Part shown: positions 1-7,156 of the stretch, piece after piece
Layout: every line of letters begins with the position of its first letter
Position numbering within the stretch: the stretch's first letter is position 1
Source of the DNA: Verrucomicrobiota bacterium
GTDB lineage: Bacteria; Verrucomicrobiota; Verrucomicrobiia; Chthoniobacterales; UBA10450
Direction: 5' to 3'
Assembly: GCA_003219335.1 (NCBI GenBank)
Contig: QHOF01000101.1
Location: 1,504-12,791 of the forward strand
Length of the DNA stretch: 11,288 nt
Position numbers and translations under genes: made by a program
Notes under the pieces: generated by a model
Database searches by the model: none
What the model was told of the DNA's origin: nothing
What the model saw: the letters and a program-made list of their open reading frames with translations, nothing else

Positions 1-637
1 CCGTGTCTTCCTCGTAAGTGAGGCAATAAGTGGAGATGTGCTCGGGTTCGAGCGCGATCGTCTTCTCCAGGGTCGACCGCCATTGGCCCGCGGTCTGGCC
101 TGGCAAACCGAACATGAGATCGATATTGATATTCGTGAATCCCGCGACACGCAGAATTCGAAACGATTCTTCCGCCTGCCCCGCGTTGTGTTCGCGCCCT
201 AGCAATTTCAGCAATTCGGCGTCCCACGATTGCACGCCTAGACTGATTCGGTTGACTCCGAATTTCTTGAGAACGCCGGCTTTTCGCGCCGAAACGCTTC
301 CGGGATTTGCTTCGATGGTCCACTCGACCAGTTGCGACGAGTCGAGCCTTTCGTGAAATCCGCGAAGCAACAGTTCCAGTTGCGCGATGTTGAGCGCGGT
401 TGGTGTGCCGCCACCGACGTAGATCGTCGATGGAAGGAGCAAGGAACGGCGACTTCCCAGTCGCCGGGGCGAACTAGAGATCGCCCCTCCTTGGTGTAGC
501 TCCAGTTCGCGCAAGATCGCTTCACAAAATCGCTGCGTCTGCGAACGATCGAGCAGATCCTTGTAAAACGCGCAGTACGGACAAATGCGCGCGCAGAAAG
601 GGATGTGAACGTACAGGTGGCGAATTGGCGCATTCAT
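1..637 (-). CDS. hemW: HemW-like radical SAM protein (coproporphyrinogen III oxidase-like), 3' end outside window
   Basis: The minus strand is open from an ATG at 637 to the left edge, giving 212 residues of a protein normally near 380. Residues 8-24 read LYVHIPFCARICPYCAF, the radical SAM signature with Cys15, Cys19 and Cys22 binding the 4Fe-4S cluster. Phe24 stands where HemN carries a fourth cysteine, as is usual in HemW. The SAM-binding GGGTPT follows at 75-80, then EANPGS, NRISLGVQSWD and NINIDLMFGLPGQT, all typical of the family. HemW proteins are heme-binding or heme-chaperone proteins; many are annotated as oxygen-independent coproporphyrinogen oxidase, and the true HemN activity is doubtful. 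The C-terminal HemN domain lies outside the window. Residues about 49-68 (QGGAISSSPRRLGSRRSLLL) are extra compared with the family and coincide with a double hairpin in the DNA. Another ATG at 633 opens a shadow frame and was not used. No strong ribosome binding site is visible. Confidence 0.9.
   Translation of the reverse strand, partial: MNAPIRHLYVHIPFCARICPYCAFYKDLLDRSQTQRFCEAILRELELHQGGAISSSPRRLGSRRSLLLPSTIYVGGGTPTALNIAQLELLLRGFHERLDSSQLVEWTIEANPGSVSARKAGVLKKFGVNRISLGVQSWDAELLKLLGREHNAGQAEESFRILRVAGFTNINIDLMFGLPGQTAGQWRSTLEKTIALEPEHISTYCLTYEEDT
447..487. repeat. Double-hairpin palindrome inside hemW
   Basis: Two adjacent perfect inverted repeats: CGGCGACT (447-454) with AGTCGCCG (459-466) around a 4-base loop, then GGGGCGA (466-472) with TCGCCCC (481-487) around an 8-base loop. 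The segment keeps the hemW frame open and encodes the arginine- and serine-rich insert before the GGGTPT motif. It looks like a small mobile palindrome tolerated inside a gene. Origin by insertion is inferred. Confidence 0.7.
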
Positions 638-649
638 TCCATTCAAGAA

Positions 650-779
650 TTGTAGGGCGTCTGTGTCAGCCCCGAATGCTTTCGGGATGCACAGAATGGA
701 GCCGCGGGGACGCGAGCGACATAGACGGGCAGCCCATTAGGGCGAGAGAGCGCGAGCGAGCCAGCCGAACGCCCTACAA
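650..779. repeat. 130-bp element with 11-bp terminal inverted repeats (MITE/REP-like)
   Basis: The ends are perfect inverted copies: TTGTAGGGCGT at 650-660 and ACGCCCTACAA at 769-779. Inside is a second hairpin, CCCGAA (671-676) with TTCGGG (681-686). No coding signal is visible in the element. It fills most of the gap between the divergent hemW and DUF362 genes, starting 12 bases upstream of the hemW ATG, so it may carry or displace their promoters. No obvious target-site duplication was found. Confidence 0.65.
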
Positions 780-859
780 ATTTTGTATGTGTTGCCGAAC
801 AGTTGTGATTCGCGCCGTTACTCATAAAATCCGTTTGCCGTTGTGCGGCGATCCTCCTC

Positions 860-1897
860 ATGCGAAACGTAGCTCTCGTTTTCTTTTGCGCCATCTCTTC
901 CGGCCTCGGCCAGACGCCACAGCCTGCTCCGACTCCGTCGATCGTGTACGCGGTGCACAATTCTGACGCAATTAAAGATTACAAAACGAACTCGCGCGTA
1001 GTGCACGAGATGGTGGATCGGCTTGTTCTCGCCGCAACTGGGCAATCTGACGTGGCGAAGGCGTGGGGGTCGCTCGTCTCCCCCAAAGACCGGGTTGGAA
1101 TTAAAATCTCCGCAGCTGGCGGCGAACTTTTCACCACGCATCACGATGTTGTTAACGCGATCGTGGACGGCCTCGTGGCAGCGGGCCATCCCCGCAGTAG
1201 CATCATTGTTTGGGACCGCTCTCTCGGTGGAATCAAGGACGCGGGTTATCACGTGGGAATTGATGGTTACCAGCTACGAGCAGTCATGCCGCGCGAGGGC
1301 TACGATCCAAAAGCGGTCCTGTCCGCGCCGTTGATGGGACAACTGATCTGGGGCGATCTGGACTACCTCGAGGCGCGGAGAATCCCAATTCTTTCTGACA
1401 CTGACAACACCAGTAATGTCAGTCATTTTTCGAAGATCGTTACGGCCGAAGTTACCAAGGTCATCAACGTCCCGGTGATGAGTATCAGCGAAACGAACGG
1501 CATCGCCGGTTGCATTTACAACATGACCATTCCGAATATCGATAACTGGCGTCGTTTTGCGCAAGGCTCTCGTTTTGGCTCGGAGAGCCTCGCGGAGATT
1601 TATGCTAATCCGCTTCTCGCAAAGAAGGTCGTTTTCAACTTGATGGATGGCCTCATTGCGCAATATGCGGGCGGCCCGCAGTCGCAGCCGAACTATGCCA
1701 CGCATCATGCCACGCTGTACGCGAGCAGGGACCCAGTCGCGTTGGACGTCGTCGCTTTGAAGCGTTTGGAACAATGGCGCGCACGTGCAAGTCTGCCTGC
1801 GATAGGCCGGCTGGCGACCTATCTCAGTTTTGCCAGCGAGCTGGGCCTCGGCAACTCAGCGCTTAATCGGATCGAAGTGAAAAATATCGAACGATGA
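860..1897 (+). CDS. Secreted DUF362 domain protein
   Basis: This 345-residue protein starts with a short export signal (MRNVALVFFCAISSGLG) followed by a proline- and threonine-rich linker. The rest matches the DUF362 family as found in secreted proteins of Acidobacteria and Verrucomicrobia. Recognisable parts are SLVSPKDRVGIKIS near residues 71-84, the THHDVVNAIVDGL segment, SIIVWDRS near 114-121, and a C-terminal block with VVFNLMDGLIAQYAGGP and ASRDPVALDVVALKRLE. No ferredoxin-type cysteine clusters are present, so this is a DUF362 protein without its own Fe-S domain. The biochemical role of the family is not established. The ATG at 860 is chosen because the signal peptide starts there; no Shine-Dalgarno sequence is visible. 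The flanking repeats at 650-779 and 2012-2123 suggest it is transcribed alone. Confidence 0.85.
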   Translation: MRNVALVFFCAISSGLGQTPQPAPTPSIVYAVHNSDAIKDYKTNSRVVHEMVDRLVLAATGQSDVAKAWGSLVSPKDRVGIKISAAGGELFTTHHDVVNAIVDGLVAAGHPRSSIIVWDRSLGGIKDAGYHVGIDGYQLRAVMPREGYDPKAVLSAPLMGQLIWGDLDYLEARRIPILSDTDNTSNVSHFSKIVTAEVTKVINVPVMSISETNGIAGCIYNMTIPNIDNWRRFAQGSRFGSESLAEIYANPLLAKKVVFNLMDGLIAQYAGGPQSQPNYATHHATLYASRDPVALDVVALKRLEQWRARASLPAIGRLATYLSFASELGLGNSALNRIEVKNIER

Positions 1898-2246
1898 TGC
1901 TCGAATACCGATCTCTCCTGCCGAAATTAAACTATGTAGGTTTACAAAAGATCATTCGCTTGTTACTCAAGTGCTACCCGCGGCTCTTGTCGGCACCAGC
2001 GCGCTAAGCAGTTTCGCCTCTGCCCTTCGTGAAGGGGAGAGGATTGAGGTGAGGGGATTTGTCAACTACTCAGCTTTGCAGAACCCTCACCCTACCCTCT
2101 CCCTTGAGAAGGGAGAGGCGAAAAGCGCAAAGCCGTTGTTGTGACACGAATGTCGCAACGGGATCGATTATTCTGAAAAAGAGCATGCGACCAGAATGAG
2201 CAGCTGAGCTAATGGCCCAAGTCAACCCTTCACCAGCCAAAAGATC
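1898..2246. other. Gene-free interval between DUF362 and squalene synthase genes
   Basis: This is a 349-base gap. The left part (1898-2011) shows no structure I can name. The middle holds the palindrome listed at 2012-2123. The right part (2124-2246) must carry the promoter of the synthase gene, but I see no convincing -35/-10 pair or strong ribosome binding site. Short open frames here have no protein-like character. Confidence 0.6.
2012..2123. repeat. 112-bp nested palindrome of CCCTCACC/CTCTCCC type
   Basis: The outer ends TTTCGCCTCT (2012-2021) and AGAGGCGAAA (2114-2123) are perfect inverted copies. Each arm also folds on itself: CCCTTC-GT-GAAGGG at the left, and CTCTCCCTT (2097-2105) with AAGGGAGAG (2109-2117) at the right. 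The arms are imperfect inverted copies of each other, with GAGGTGAGGGG answered by CCCTCACCCT. This pattern is widespread among dispersed intergenic repeats in bacterial genomes. It has no coding content. Confidence 0.7.
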
Positions 2247-3257
2247 ATGAGCGCGCATTCTACGCGACCGTTGCAGACGACACTTTTGCGCTCGGTCTCG
2301 CGTTCATTTTATCTTTCGATCCGACTTTTGCCGGCGCAACTGCGCGAACCGATTGCGCTCGCGTACTTGCTTGCGCGGACCACCGATACCGTTGCCGACA
2401 CAGGCGGAATTTCCACCGACGTGAGAGTGGAGGCGTTGCGGATGCTATCGAACGGAATCCAAGGCAGAGCTTCGCGCGAAGTGGTGCTCGATCTGATCGC
2501 CTCATTTGTCGCCCTGCAACAGAAGCCGACCGAGCGACAACTGCTCGAGTCGTTACGTGATTGTCTTGATTGGCTCGACCGGATCGAGCAGACGGACCGC
2601 GATGACGTCCGCGTGGTACTGGAGAAAATCACGCGTGGGCAGATGCTCGATCTGCAGCGCTTCGATGATCCGAAGGAAATTCACGCGCTCGGCATCGCTG
2701 CTGATCTGGACGAATATACTTATCTGGTTGCCGGTTGTGTTGGCGGGTTTTGGACGCGGCTCTGTTTCCGGCATGTTCGGAACTTCGCCAGCCTGAGCGA
2801 AGACGAAATGCTGGCCCTGGGCAAGCGCTACGGCATGGCGCTTCAGTTGATCAACGTGCTGCGCGATGTCGGCGCCGATCTCCGGGCGGGCAGATGTTAT
2901 TTCCCGGAATACGAATTAAACGCGGCGCATCTGACTGCGTCACAGATTCTCTCTGAACCGGAGCGTTTCCAGCCGATCTATCGGACGTGGCTCGCCAAAG
3001 CAAAGGCTGAGCTCCGGTGCGGGATGGAATATTCGCGCGCAATCAAAAATCGCCGCGTGCGCGCTGCCACAGTTCTGCCGGCATTGATCGGCGCTCGCAC
3101 GCTTGAGCTTTTAAATGAGGCTGGAATGACAGTATTGCATGGCACAGTGAAAGTCCCGCGCCGGGAGGTACGGAAAATGATTTTATCGTTAACCATTCAC
3201 GTCGCATCGCCCAAGCAGGTAGATGCGATTTTTAATCGCGCGAAGCTGGAAAAGTAA
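2247..3257 (+). CDS. Squalene/phytoene synthase family protein (probable squalene synthase)
   Basis: This 336-residue protein belongs to the trans-isoprenyl diphosphate synthase, head-to-head family. These enzymes join two farnesyl diphosphates (squalene) or two geranylgeranyl diphosphates (phytoene). The first Asp-rich motif is DTVAD at 47-51 within AYLLARTTDTVAD, and the second is NVLRDVGAD at 203-211 followed by RAGRCYFPE; both bind Mg-diphosphate. YTYLVAGCVGGFWTRL at 157-172 is the conserved central helix. SRSFYLSIRLLP at 18-29 is the usual N-terminal signature. The YLLARTTDTVADT wording resembles squalene synthases more than CrtB, but substrate cannot be settled from sequence alone. No hpn or carotenoid genes are adjacent. 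The length is normal for a soluble bacterial enzyme. The ATG at 2247 is preceded only by a weak purine stretch. A hairpin begins directly after the stop codon. Confidence 0.87.
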   Translation: MSAHSTRPLQTTLLRSVSRSFYLSIRLLPAQLREPIALAYLLARTTDTVADTGGISTDVRVEALRMLSNGIQGRASREVVLDLIASFVALQQKPTERQLLESLRDCLDWLDRIEQTDRDDVRVVLEKITRGQMLDLQRFDDPKEIHALGIAADLDEYTYLVAGCVGGFWTRLCFRHVRNFASLSEDEMLALGKRYGMALQLINVLRDVGADLRAGRCYFPEYELNAAHLTASQILSEPERFQPIYRTWLAKAKAELRCGMEYSRAIKNRRVRAATVLPALIGARTLELLNEAGMTVLHGTVKVPRREVRKMILSLTIHVASPKQVDAIFNRAKLEK

Positions 3258-3312
3258 CGCAAGCGTCCGCGCTTGCGCCGAGGATCATCGCAAGCGAGGA
3301 CGCTCGCGCTAC
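3258..3312. repeat. REP-like palindromic repeat, copy 1
   Basis: It starts immediately after the synthase stop codon with CGCAAGCG-TCCG-CGCTTGCG (3258-3277), a perfect 8-bp stem. A second part at 3289-3312 ends in GCTCGCGCTAC. Read on the minus strand it begins GTAGCGCGAGC and aligns with the repeat at 4190-4244. It lies between two convergent genes and could help end or stabilise both transcripts. Confidence 0.75.
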
Positions 3313-3316
3313 ATTA

Positions 3317-4141
3317 TTACAGAAAATAATTTCGCTGTCGGTCGGTGATGGGTCGCTCGAGCCGCTCCAGCACTTGGAGCATGTCTTCCCAGACTTTGCG
3401 TTTTTCCGAGGGCGCCTGATTGCGGAGCAGGTAAGCAGGGTGATACGTGATCATGAGCGGAATGCCGTTGCAACTGTGCCAGCGGCCGCGCAATTCCCGC
3501 ATGGTCCCTCGCATCCCTAGGAGGCCTTCGACAGCGACTGCGCCGAGCGCGACCAACACTTTTGGTTGGATGATTTCGATCTGCTCCACGAGATACGGCC
3601 GGCAGGTCTGCATCTCGATCGGCGTGGGCGCGCGATTGCCAAAACTTCCGGGCGGGGTGTCGGGGCGGCACTTCAGAATATTCGCGATATAGACGTCTTC
3701 GCGGGCGAACCCCATCGCCCTGAGAATTTTCGTCAGCAATTGCCCGGCGCGTCCGACGAATGGTTCGCCCTGCTGGTCTTCGTCCACCCCGGGCGCTTCA
3801 CCGACGAACATTAAATCTGCGTCCGGATTTCCTACGCCGAACACCGTCTGCGTTCGCGAGGAGGCGAGATGCGCGCATTTCGTGCAAACGCGAACGCGTT
3901 CGCGGATCGGCTCAAGTAAGGCTGCTTTGTTTGAGGCCGGCTGTAGCCATCGCTCTGTGGGCGACGCGGACGTTTCCCGCGCGCCTTCGTGAGATTTCGG
4001 CGTGGCAGGCAGGGAAACGGCTACAGGAAATCCGCTTTGCAATCGCGCGAGGGTTGTTCTCGATGCGCGCGGCGAGCGATCTCTCGTCTCACGAATTTTC
4101 TCCAGCGTTGCGATAACGAAATCGAGAGCTGGCTGCGTCAT
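3317..4141 (-). CDS. Family 4 (iron-sulfur) uracil-DNA glycosylase
   Basis: This 274-residue protein should remove uracil from DNA and start base-excision repair. Motif 1 is GEAPG at 114-118 followed by EPFVGRAGQLL, and motif 2 is HPAYLL at 234-239. Four cysteines placed to bind the 4Fe-4S cluster are Cys86 and Cys89 (CTKC), Cys158 (ILKCRP) and Cys180 (QTCRPYL). TVFGVGNPDADLMFVGEAPG is the standard start of the catalytic core. Two things differ from compact thermophile enzymes. The first 75 or so residues form a low-conservation extension rich in Ser, Pro and Arg. The Cys158-Cys180 loop is longer than usual because of the DTPPGSFGNRAP segment. The gene is convergent with the squalene synthase gene and is flanked on both sides by copies of one palindromic repeat. 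It is also often annotated as a phage SPO1 DNA-polymerase-related protein, which is the same family. Confidence 0.92.
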   Translation of the reverse strand: MTQPALDFVIATLEKIRETRDRSPRASRTTLARLQSGFPVAVSLPATPKSHEGARETSASPTERWLQPASNKAALLEPIRERVRVCTKCAHLASSRTQTVFGVGNPDADLMFVGEAPGVDEDQQGEPFVGRAGQLLTKILRAMGFAREDVYIANILKCRPDTPPGSFGNRAPTPIEMQTCRPYLVEQIEIIQPKVLVALGAVAVEGLLGMRGTMRELRGRWHSCNGIPLMITYHPAYLLRNQAPSEKRKVWEDMLQVLERLERPITDRQRNYFL

Positions 4142-4162
4142 TTGTAGCGATCATCCAAGGTT

Positions 4163-4185
4163 TTGCGCCTAGGTGCAATTTTTTT
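4163..4185 (+). terminator. Possible Rho-independent terminator, plus orientation
   Basis: TTGCGCC (4163-4169) pairs with GGTGCAA (4172-4178) with one G-T wobble, followed directly by seven T (4179-4185). The stem is short and the loop very tight. It would stop plus-strand readthrough arriving antisense to the glycosylase gene and before queA. It could be chance. Confidence 0.3.
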
Positions 4186-4189
4186 AAGA

Positions 4190-4244
4190 GTAGCGCGAGC
4201 TCCCGGGCTTGCGCGAATATCCGCAAGCGAGACGCATACGCTAC
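4190..4244. repeat. REP-like palindromic repeat, copy 2
   Basis: It begins GTAGCGCGAGC (4190-4200) and ends GCATACGCTAC (4234-4244). The inner arms CTTGCG (4209-4214) and CGCAAG (4223-4228) pair, so most of the element folds into one long imperfect hairpin. It is the same family as 3258-3312 but in the opposite orientation. It lies in the divergent gap between the glycosylase gene and queA, where it may hold or neighbour their promoters. Confidence 0.75.
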
Positions 4245-4303
4245 CATGAAACCTGCGCCTCGCCTTCGATCTGGGCTTCGATGTGGGTAAAGTTGAAAAC
4301 GCG

Positions 4304-5320
4304 ATGAACGCGCGGCTCAGCGATTACGATTACGATCTGCCACGCGAATTGATTGCGCAGCGGCCCCTGGAGCGGCGCGATGATTCTCGCATGATGGTGC
4401 TGCATCGCGCCGAGCAGACAATCGAGCATCGCCAATTTCGCGAACTTAAAACCTTCATGCAGCCGGGCGACCTGCTGGTCTTAAACGACGCGCGCGTGCT
4501 CCCAGCGCGACGATTCTCGAACGATGGCGCGATTGAATTTTTGTTTTTGGAACGGCTCGGACCCACACGTTGGAAATGCCTGGTCAAGCCGGGGCGCAAA
4601 ATGCGCGTCGGCGCGACGACCAAGATCGACGACTCCATTTTGCGTGTAGAGAACATCATGCCCGATGGCGAGCGCATCATTGCATTCGATGAGGATTTTG
4701 ATCCTTATGCCGGCGGCTCCATGCCGTTGCCGCCATATATCAACCGGCTGAGCGATGAAAACGACACGGCGCGATACCAGACGGTTTTTGCTCGTACGGG
4801 CGGCGCGGTGGCTGCGCCTACGGCCGGCCTTCATTTCACTCGCGAAGTTTTGCGCGCAGTTCCGCATACGTTCATGACGCTGCACGTGGGGCCGGGAACA
4901 TTTCTGCCAGTCCGATCGGAAAAAATCGCCGAGCATCGCATGCTTCCGGAGCGTTTCTCCATTTCGGCAGAAGCCGCAAACAAGATCAACGAAGCGCAGC
5001 GGATTATCGCTGTCGGGACAACGGTCATCCGCGCTCTGGAAACAGCAGCGCGTGAAGCTCGGCTCGCGAAAGCTTTCGGAGTCAAGTTCAACAGGCCGCA
5101 GATTGAGCCGGAATCGGGCGAGACCGATCTGTTGATCTATCCGCCGTTTGAGTTCCGAGTCGTCGGTGCGCTGTTGACGAATTTTCATTTGCCGCGCTCG
5201 ACCCTCCTGATGCTGGTGAGCGCGTTTGCAGGACGCGAATTTGTGCTCCGCGCGTACAAGGAAGCGATTCGCGAATGCTATCGCTTCTACAGCTACGGCG
5301 ATTGCATGCTGATTTTGTAA
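4304..5320 (+). CDS. queA: S-adenosylmethionine:tRNA ribosyltransferase-isomerase QueA
   Basis: QueA transfers and isomerises the ribosyl part of SAM onto 7-aminomethyl-7-deazaguanine at tRNA position 34, making epoxyqueuosine. The 338-residue protein matches the family from end to end. It starts MNARLSDYDYDLPRELIAQR, then PGDLLVLNDARVLPARRF at 54-71, SMPLPPYI at 139-146, GAVAAPTAGLHF at 167-178, TLHVGPGTF at 192-200, IAVGTTVIRALE at 235-246, TNFHLPRSTLLMLVSAFAG at 292-310, and YRFYSYGDCMLIL at the end. A GTG at 4283 would add seven residues, but the ATG at 4304 fits the usual QueA N terminus. A little shorter than the E. coli enzyme, it lacks no recognised motif. No tgt or other queuosine gene is adjacent. 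The next gene starts about 100 bases downstream on the same strand. Confidence 0.96.
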   Translation: MNARLSDYDYDLPRELIAQRPLERRDDSRMMVLHRAEQTIEHRQFRELKTFMQPGDLLVLNDARVLPARRFSNDGAIEFLFLERLGPTRWKCLVKPGRKMRVGATTKIDDSILRVENIMPDGERIIAFDEDFDPYAGGSMPLPPYINRLSDENDTARYQTVFARTGGAVAAPTAGLHFTREVLRAVPHTFMTLHVGPGTFLPVRSEKIAEHRMLPERFSISAEAANKINEAQRIIAVGTTVIRALETAAREARLAKAFGVKFNRPQIEPESGETDLLIYPPFEFRVVGALLTNFHLPRSTLLMLVSAFAGREFVLRAYKEAIRECYRFYSYGDCMLIL

Positions 5321-5321
5321 C

Positions 5322-5387
5322 TCTTCCTCTTCCGCTTCCTCTGCATCTTCGTCACAGAAAGAGCAAAGAAGCAGAGGAAGAGGAAGA
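5322..5387. repeat. Pyrimidine/purine inverted repeat after queA
   Basis: CTTCCTCTGC (5335-5344) is the perfect inverted copy of GCAGAGGAAG (5371-5380). The outer stretches TCTTCCTCT and AGGAAGA extend the pairing with a small offset. All pyrimidines lie on one side and purines on the other. It starts two bases after the queA stop. There is no T-run, so it is not a classical terminator. Confidence 0.5.
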
Positions 5388-5422
5388 TTACGAGCTCGCA
5401 AGTTGTGCTAATTTCCGCTGCA

Positions 5423-5809
5423 ATGGCTGACCAACCCAAAGGCGAACTGGTAATTCAGACGATTGCCATGCCCAAGGACACAAACCCGAACGGCGACATT
5501 TTCGGCGGATGGCTGACATCGCAAATGGACCTGGGCAGCGGAATTCTTGCGGCCAAAACTGCGCAGGCGCGAGTCGTCACAGTGGCGATGGAAGGAATGT
5601 CGTTTCTCCAGCCCGTGCGGGTAGGGGACACAGTCAGGTGTTATGCGCGCGTGGAAAAAATCGGACGCACTTCGATGACGATTCCAGTGGAGGTCTGGGT
5701 GACGCGGTATATGACCGGCGAGCAGCTTCGGGTCACACACGGCGTCTTTACTCTCGTCGCCGTCGATGAATCCGGGAAACCGATTCCGGTAAAACGCGGC
5801 GGCGATTAA
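5423..5809 (+). CDS. yciA: Acyl-CoA thioesterase, YciA type (hotdog fold)
   Basis: This 128-residue protein should hydrolyse acyl-CoA thioesters in the cytoplasm, forming a hexamer or tetramer of hotdog folds. GELVIQTIAMPKDTNPNGDIFGGWLTSQMD at residues 7-36 is a near match to YciA of gamma-proteobacteria, including the catalytic Asp in SQMD (Asp36 here) and the GDIFGGW loop. RVVTVAMEGMSFLQPVRVGDTVRCYARVEKIGRTSMTIPVEVWV follows, and the tail ends VDESGKPIPV, as in the family. A GTG at 5405 is in frame, but the ATG at 5423 gives the usual N terminus. No clear ribosome binding site precedes either. It lies on the same strand as queA and the glycosyltransferase gene, but each gap holds an inverted repeat, so an operon is uncertain. 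Confidence 0.94.
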   Translation: MADQPKGELVIQTIAMPKDTNPNGDIFGGWLTSQMDLGSGILAAKTAQARVVTVAMEGMSFLQPVRVGDTVRCYARVEKIGRTSMTIPVEVWVTRYMTGEQLRVTHGVFTLVAVDESGKPIPVKRGGD

Positions 5810-5823
5810 TGGAAGTTAAAAAC

Positions 5824-5911
5824 GTTACAATGTTAAAAAGGTTACAAAGGCCGGTTAAAACTGCGGAAAAAGAGCGGTGCCTGAACGTTGTAACTTTTTC
5901 AACCTTTTAAC
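5824..5911. repeat. AT-rich GTTACAA/GTTAAAA inverted repeats
   Basis: GTTACAA (5824-5830) pairs with TTGTAAC (5888-5894), and GTTAAAAAGGTT (5832-5843) pairs with AACCTTTTAAC (5901-5911) with one bulge. Several GTTACAA and GTTAAAA words recur in direct order as well. It occupies the gap between the thioesterase stop and the glycosyltransferase start. Confidence 0.55.
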
Positions 5912-5936
5912 TGTCCTCACATTCGTCATTTTTTTG

Positions 5937-7136
5937 ATGCCGCAATTCGCTTATCTCTTCGAGCGTTTCCCGTCATTCGGACAAACGTTTTGCTACCGAG
6001 AAGTTGCTGAGCTTGGTCGGCAAGGCATCACTCCACCGATTTTCTCCATCCGCAATCCAAAAGACGAACCGCCGCAGGACTGGGACCCGCGCATCGTCGG
6101 ACGCGTGCATTATTTGCCTGAAGAAAAGGAGTTGCTGGATGAGGTTCACCGAGCTTCGAAGAAACGGAAGCTCACCTCAGAAGTTGTCGCCACGCTCGAT
6201 AAATGGGGCCGGCGCACCGATTTTCTTCGACTGTATCAAGCGGCTTACGTCGGCCTGCGCCTGCAGAAAATGGGGATTCATCATGTGCACGCGCATTTCG
6301 CGGGAATGGCTGCGCGCACTGCTTTCTGGATCGGCAAATTCTTCCCAATCAGTTTCAGTTTTACAGCGCATGCCAATGACATTTTCACGCCGCGAGATTT
6401 CGAGATCGGTCTTGATAAACTTGTTGATGTGGCGCGTGTAGTTATTACCGAAACGGACTACGCGGAGAAATTCTTGCGCGAACGCTTTCCAAGTCGAGCA
6501 GACCGAATCCATCGCGTTTACAACGGCCTCGATTTTGCTGTTTTCAAGCGGGCGAATTTTGCATCCGCTCCGCCATTGATCGTCGCGGTCGGCCGTTTGA
6601 TCGCGAAAAAGGGATTTGCCGATCTGGTTCGCGCCTGTCGGTTGCTTAAGGAGCGAGGAAAATTATTTCGGTGCGAGATCATTGGCGAAGGCCCGCTCGA
6701 GCAGGAATTAGGCGGACAGATCAACCAGCTTGGCTTGCAAGACTGCGTCGGGCTGCCGGGTGCAAAAGCGCAATATGAAATAAGAGAGCATTTGGCAGCG
6801 GCCAGCGTTTTTATATTGCCTAGCGTGATTGATGTCGAGGGCGGCATGGATAATCTGCCCACCGTGATCATGGAGGCGATGGCGGCTGGATTACCAGTGG
6901 TTGCAACAGCGATCGGCGGGATCCCCGAAATGGTGATCCAGAACCAAACCGGATTTCTCGTGCCACCGGGCGATGCCGTCACGCTGGCCAGCGCGATTGG
7001 GCCGCTGTTTGATGATATCGGTTTGGCGCGCCGTCTTGGCGAGGGTGGATTTCAACGAGCCAAGGAATTATTCTCGATTGAGAAAAATGTGCGTTCTCTT
7101 CTCGCGCTCATTGATCCCGGCAACAACTACGCCTAG
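5937..7136 (+). CDS. GT4-family glycosyltransferase (colanic acid WcaL-like)
   Basis: This 399-residue retaining GT-B enzyme is expected to move a sugar from a nucleotide donor onto a surface polysaccharide or lipid-linked acceptor at the inner face of the membrane. The N-terminal domain opens AYLFERFPSFGQTFCYREV (5-23) and holds HHVHAHFAGMAAR (115-127) and FTAHANDIF (142-150), typical of WcaL-like enzymes. The donor domain shows VGRLIAKKGF (218-227), IIGEGPLE (248-255), and an E-x-E pair with Glu301 and Glu313 in DVEGGMDNLPTVIMEAMAAG. TGFLVPPGD at 338-346 follows. A GTG at 5877 would add 20 residues across the preceding repeat, so the ATG at 5937 is preferred; the frame fits the family start. 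Donor and acceptor cannot be told. No polysaccharide cluster is next to it; only a repeat-rich interval and a decayed gene follow. Confidence 0.93.
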   Translation: MPQFAYLFERFPSFGQTFCYREVAELGRQGITPPIFSIRNPKDEPPQDWDPRIVGRVHYLPEEKELLDEVHRASKKRKLTSEVVATLDKWGRRTDFLRLYQAAYVGLRLQKMGIHHVHAHFAGMAARTAFWIGKFFPISFSFTAHANDIFTPRDFEIGLDKLVDVARVVITETDYAEKFLRERFPSRADRIHRVYNGLDFAVFKRANFASAPPLIVAVGRLIAKKGFADLVRACRLLKERGKLFRCEIIGEGPLEQELGGQINQLGLQDCVGLPGAKAQYEIREHLAAASVFILPSVIDVEGGMDNLPTVIMEAMAAGLPVVATAIGGIPEMVIQNQTGFLVPPGDAVTLASAIGPLFDDIGLARRLGEGGFQRAKELFSIEKNVRSLLALIDPGNNYA

Positions 7137-7156
7137 ACCTCATGAGGCTCCAACCC

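Noticed and set aside
238..633. 131-residue minus-strand frame starting at ATG 633
   Set aside because: It is one frame off the hemW reading, which carries the radical SAM motif from ATG 637.
1274..1774. 166-residue minus-strand frame inside the DUF362 gene
   Set aside because: Shadow of a well supported plus-strand gene.
4481..5401. 306-residue open frame on the minus strand opposite queA
   Set aside because: It is antisense to a fully conserved queA and its protein is low in recognisable motifs, with Arg- and Cys-rich shadow composition.
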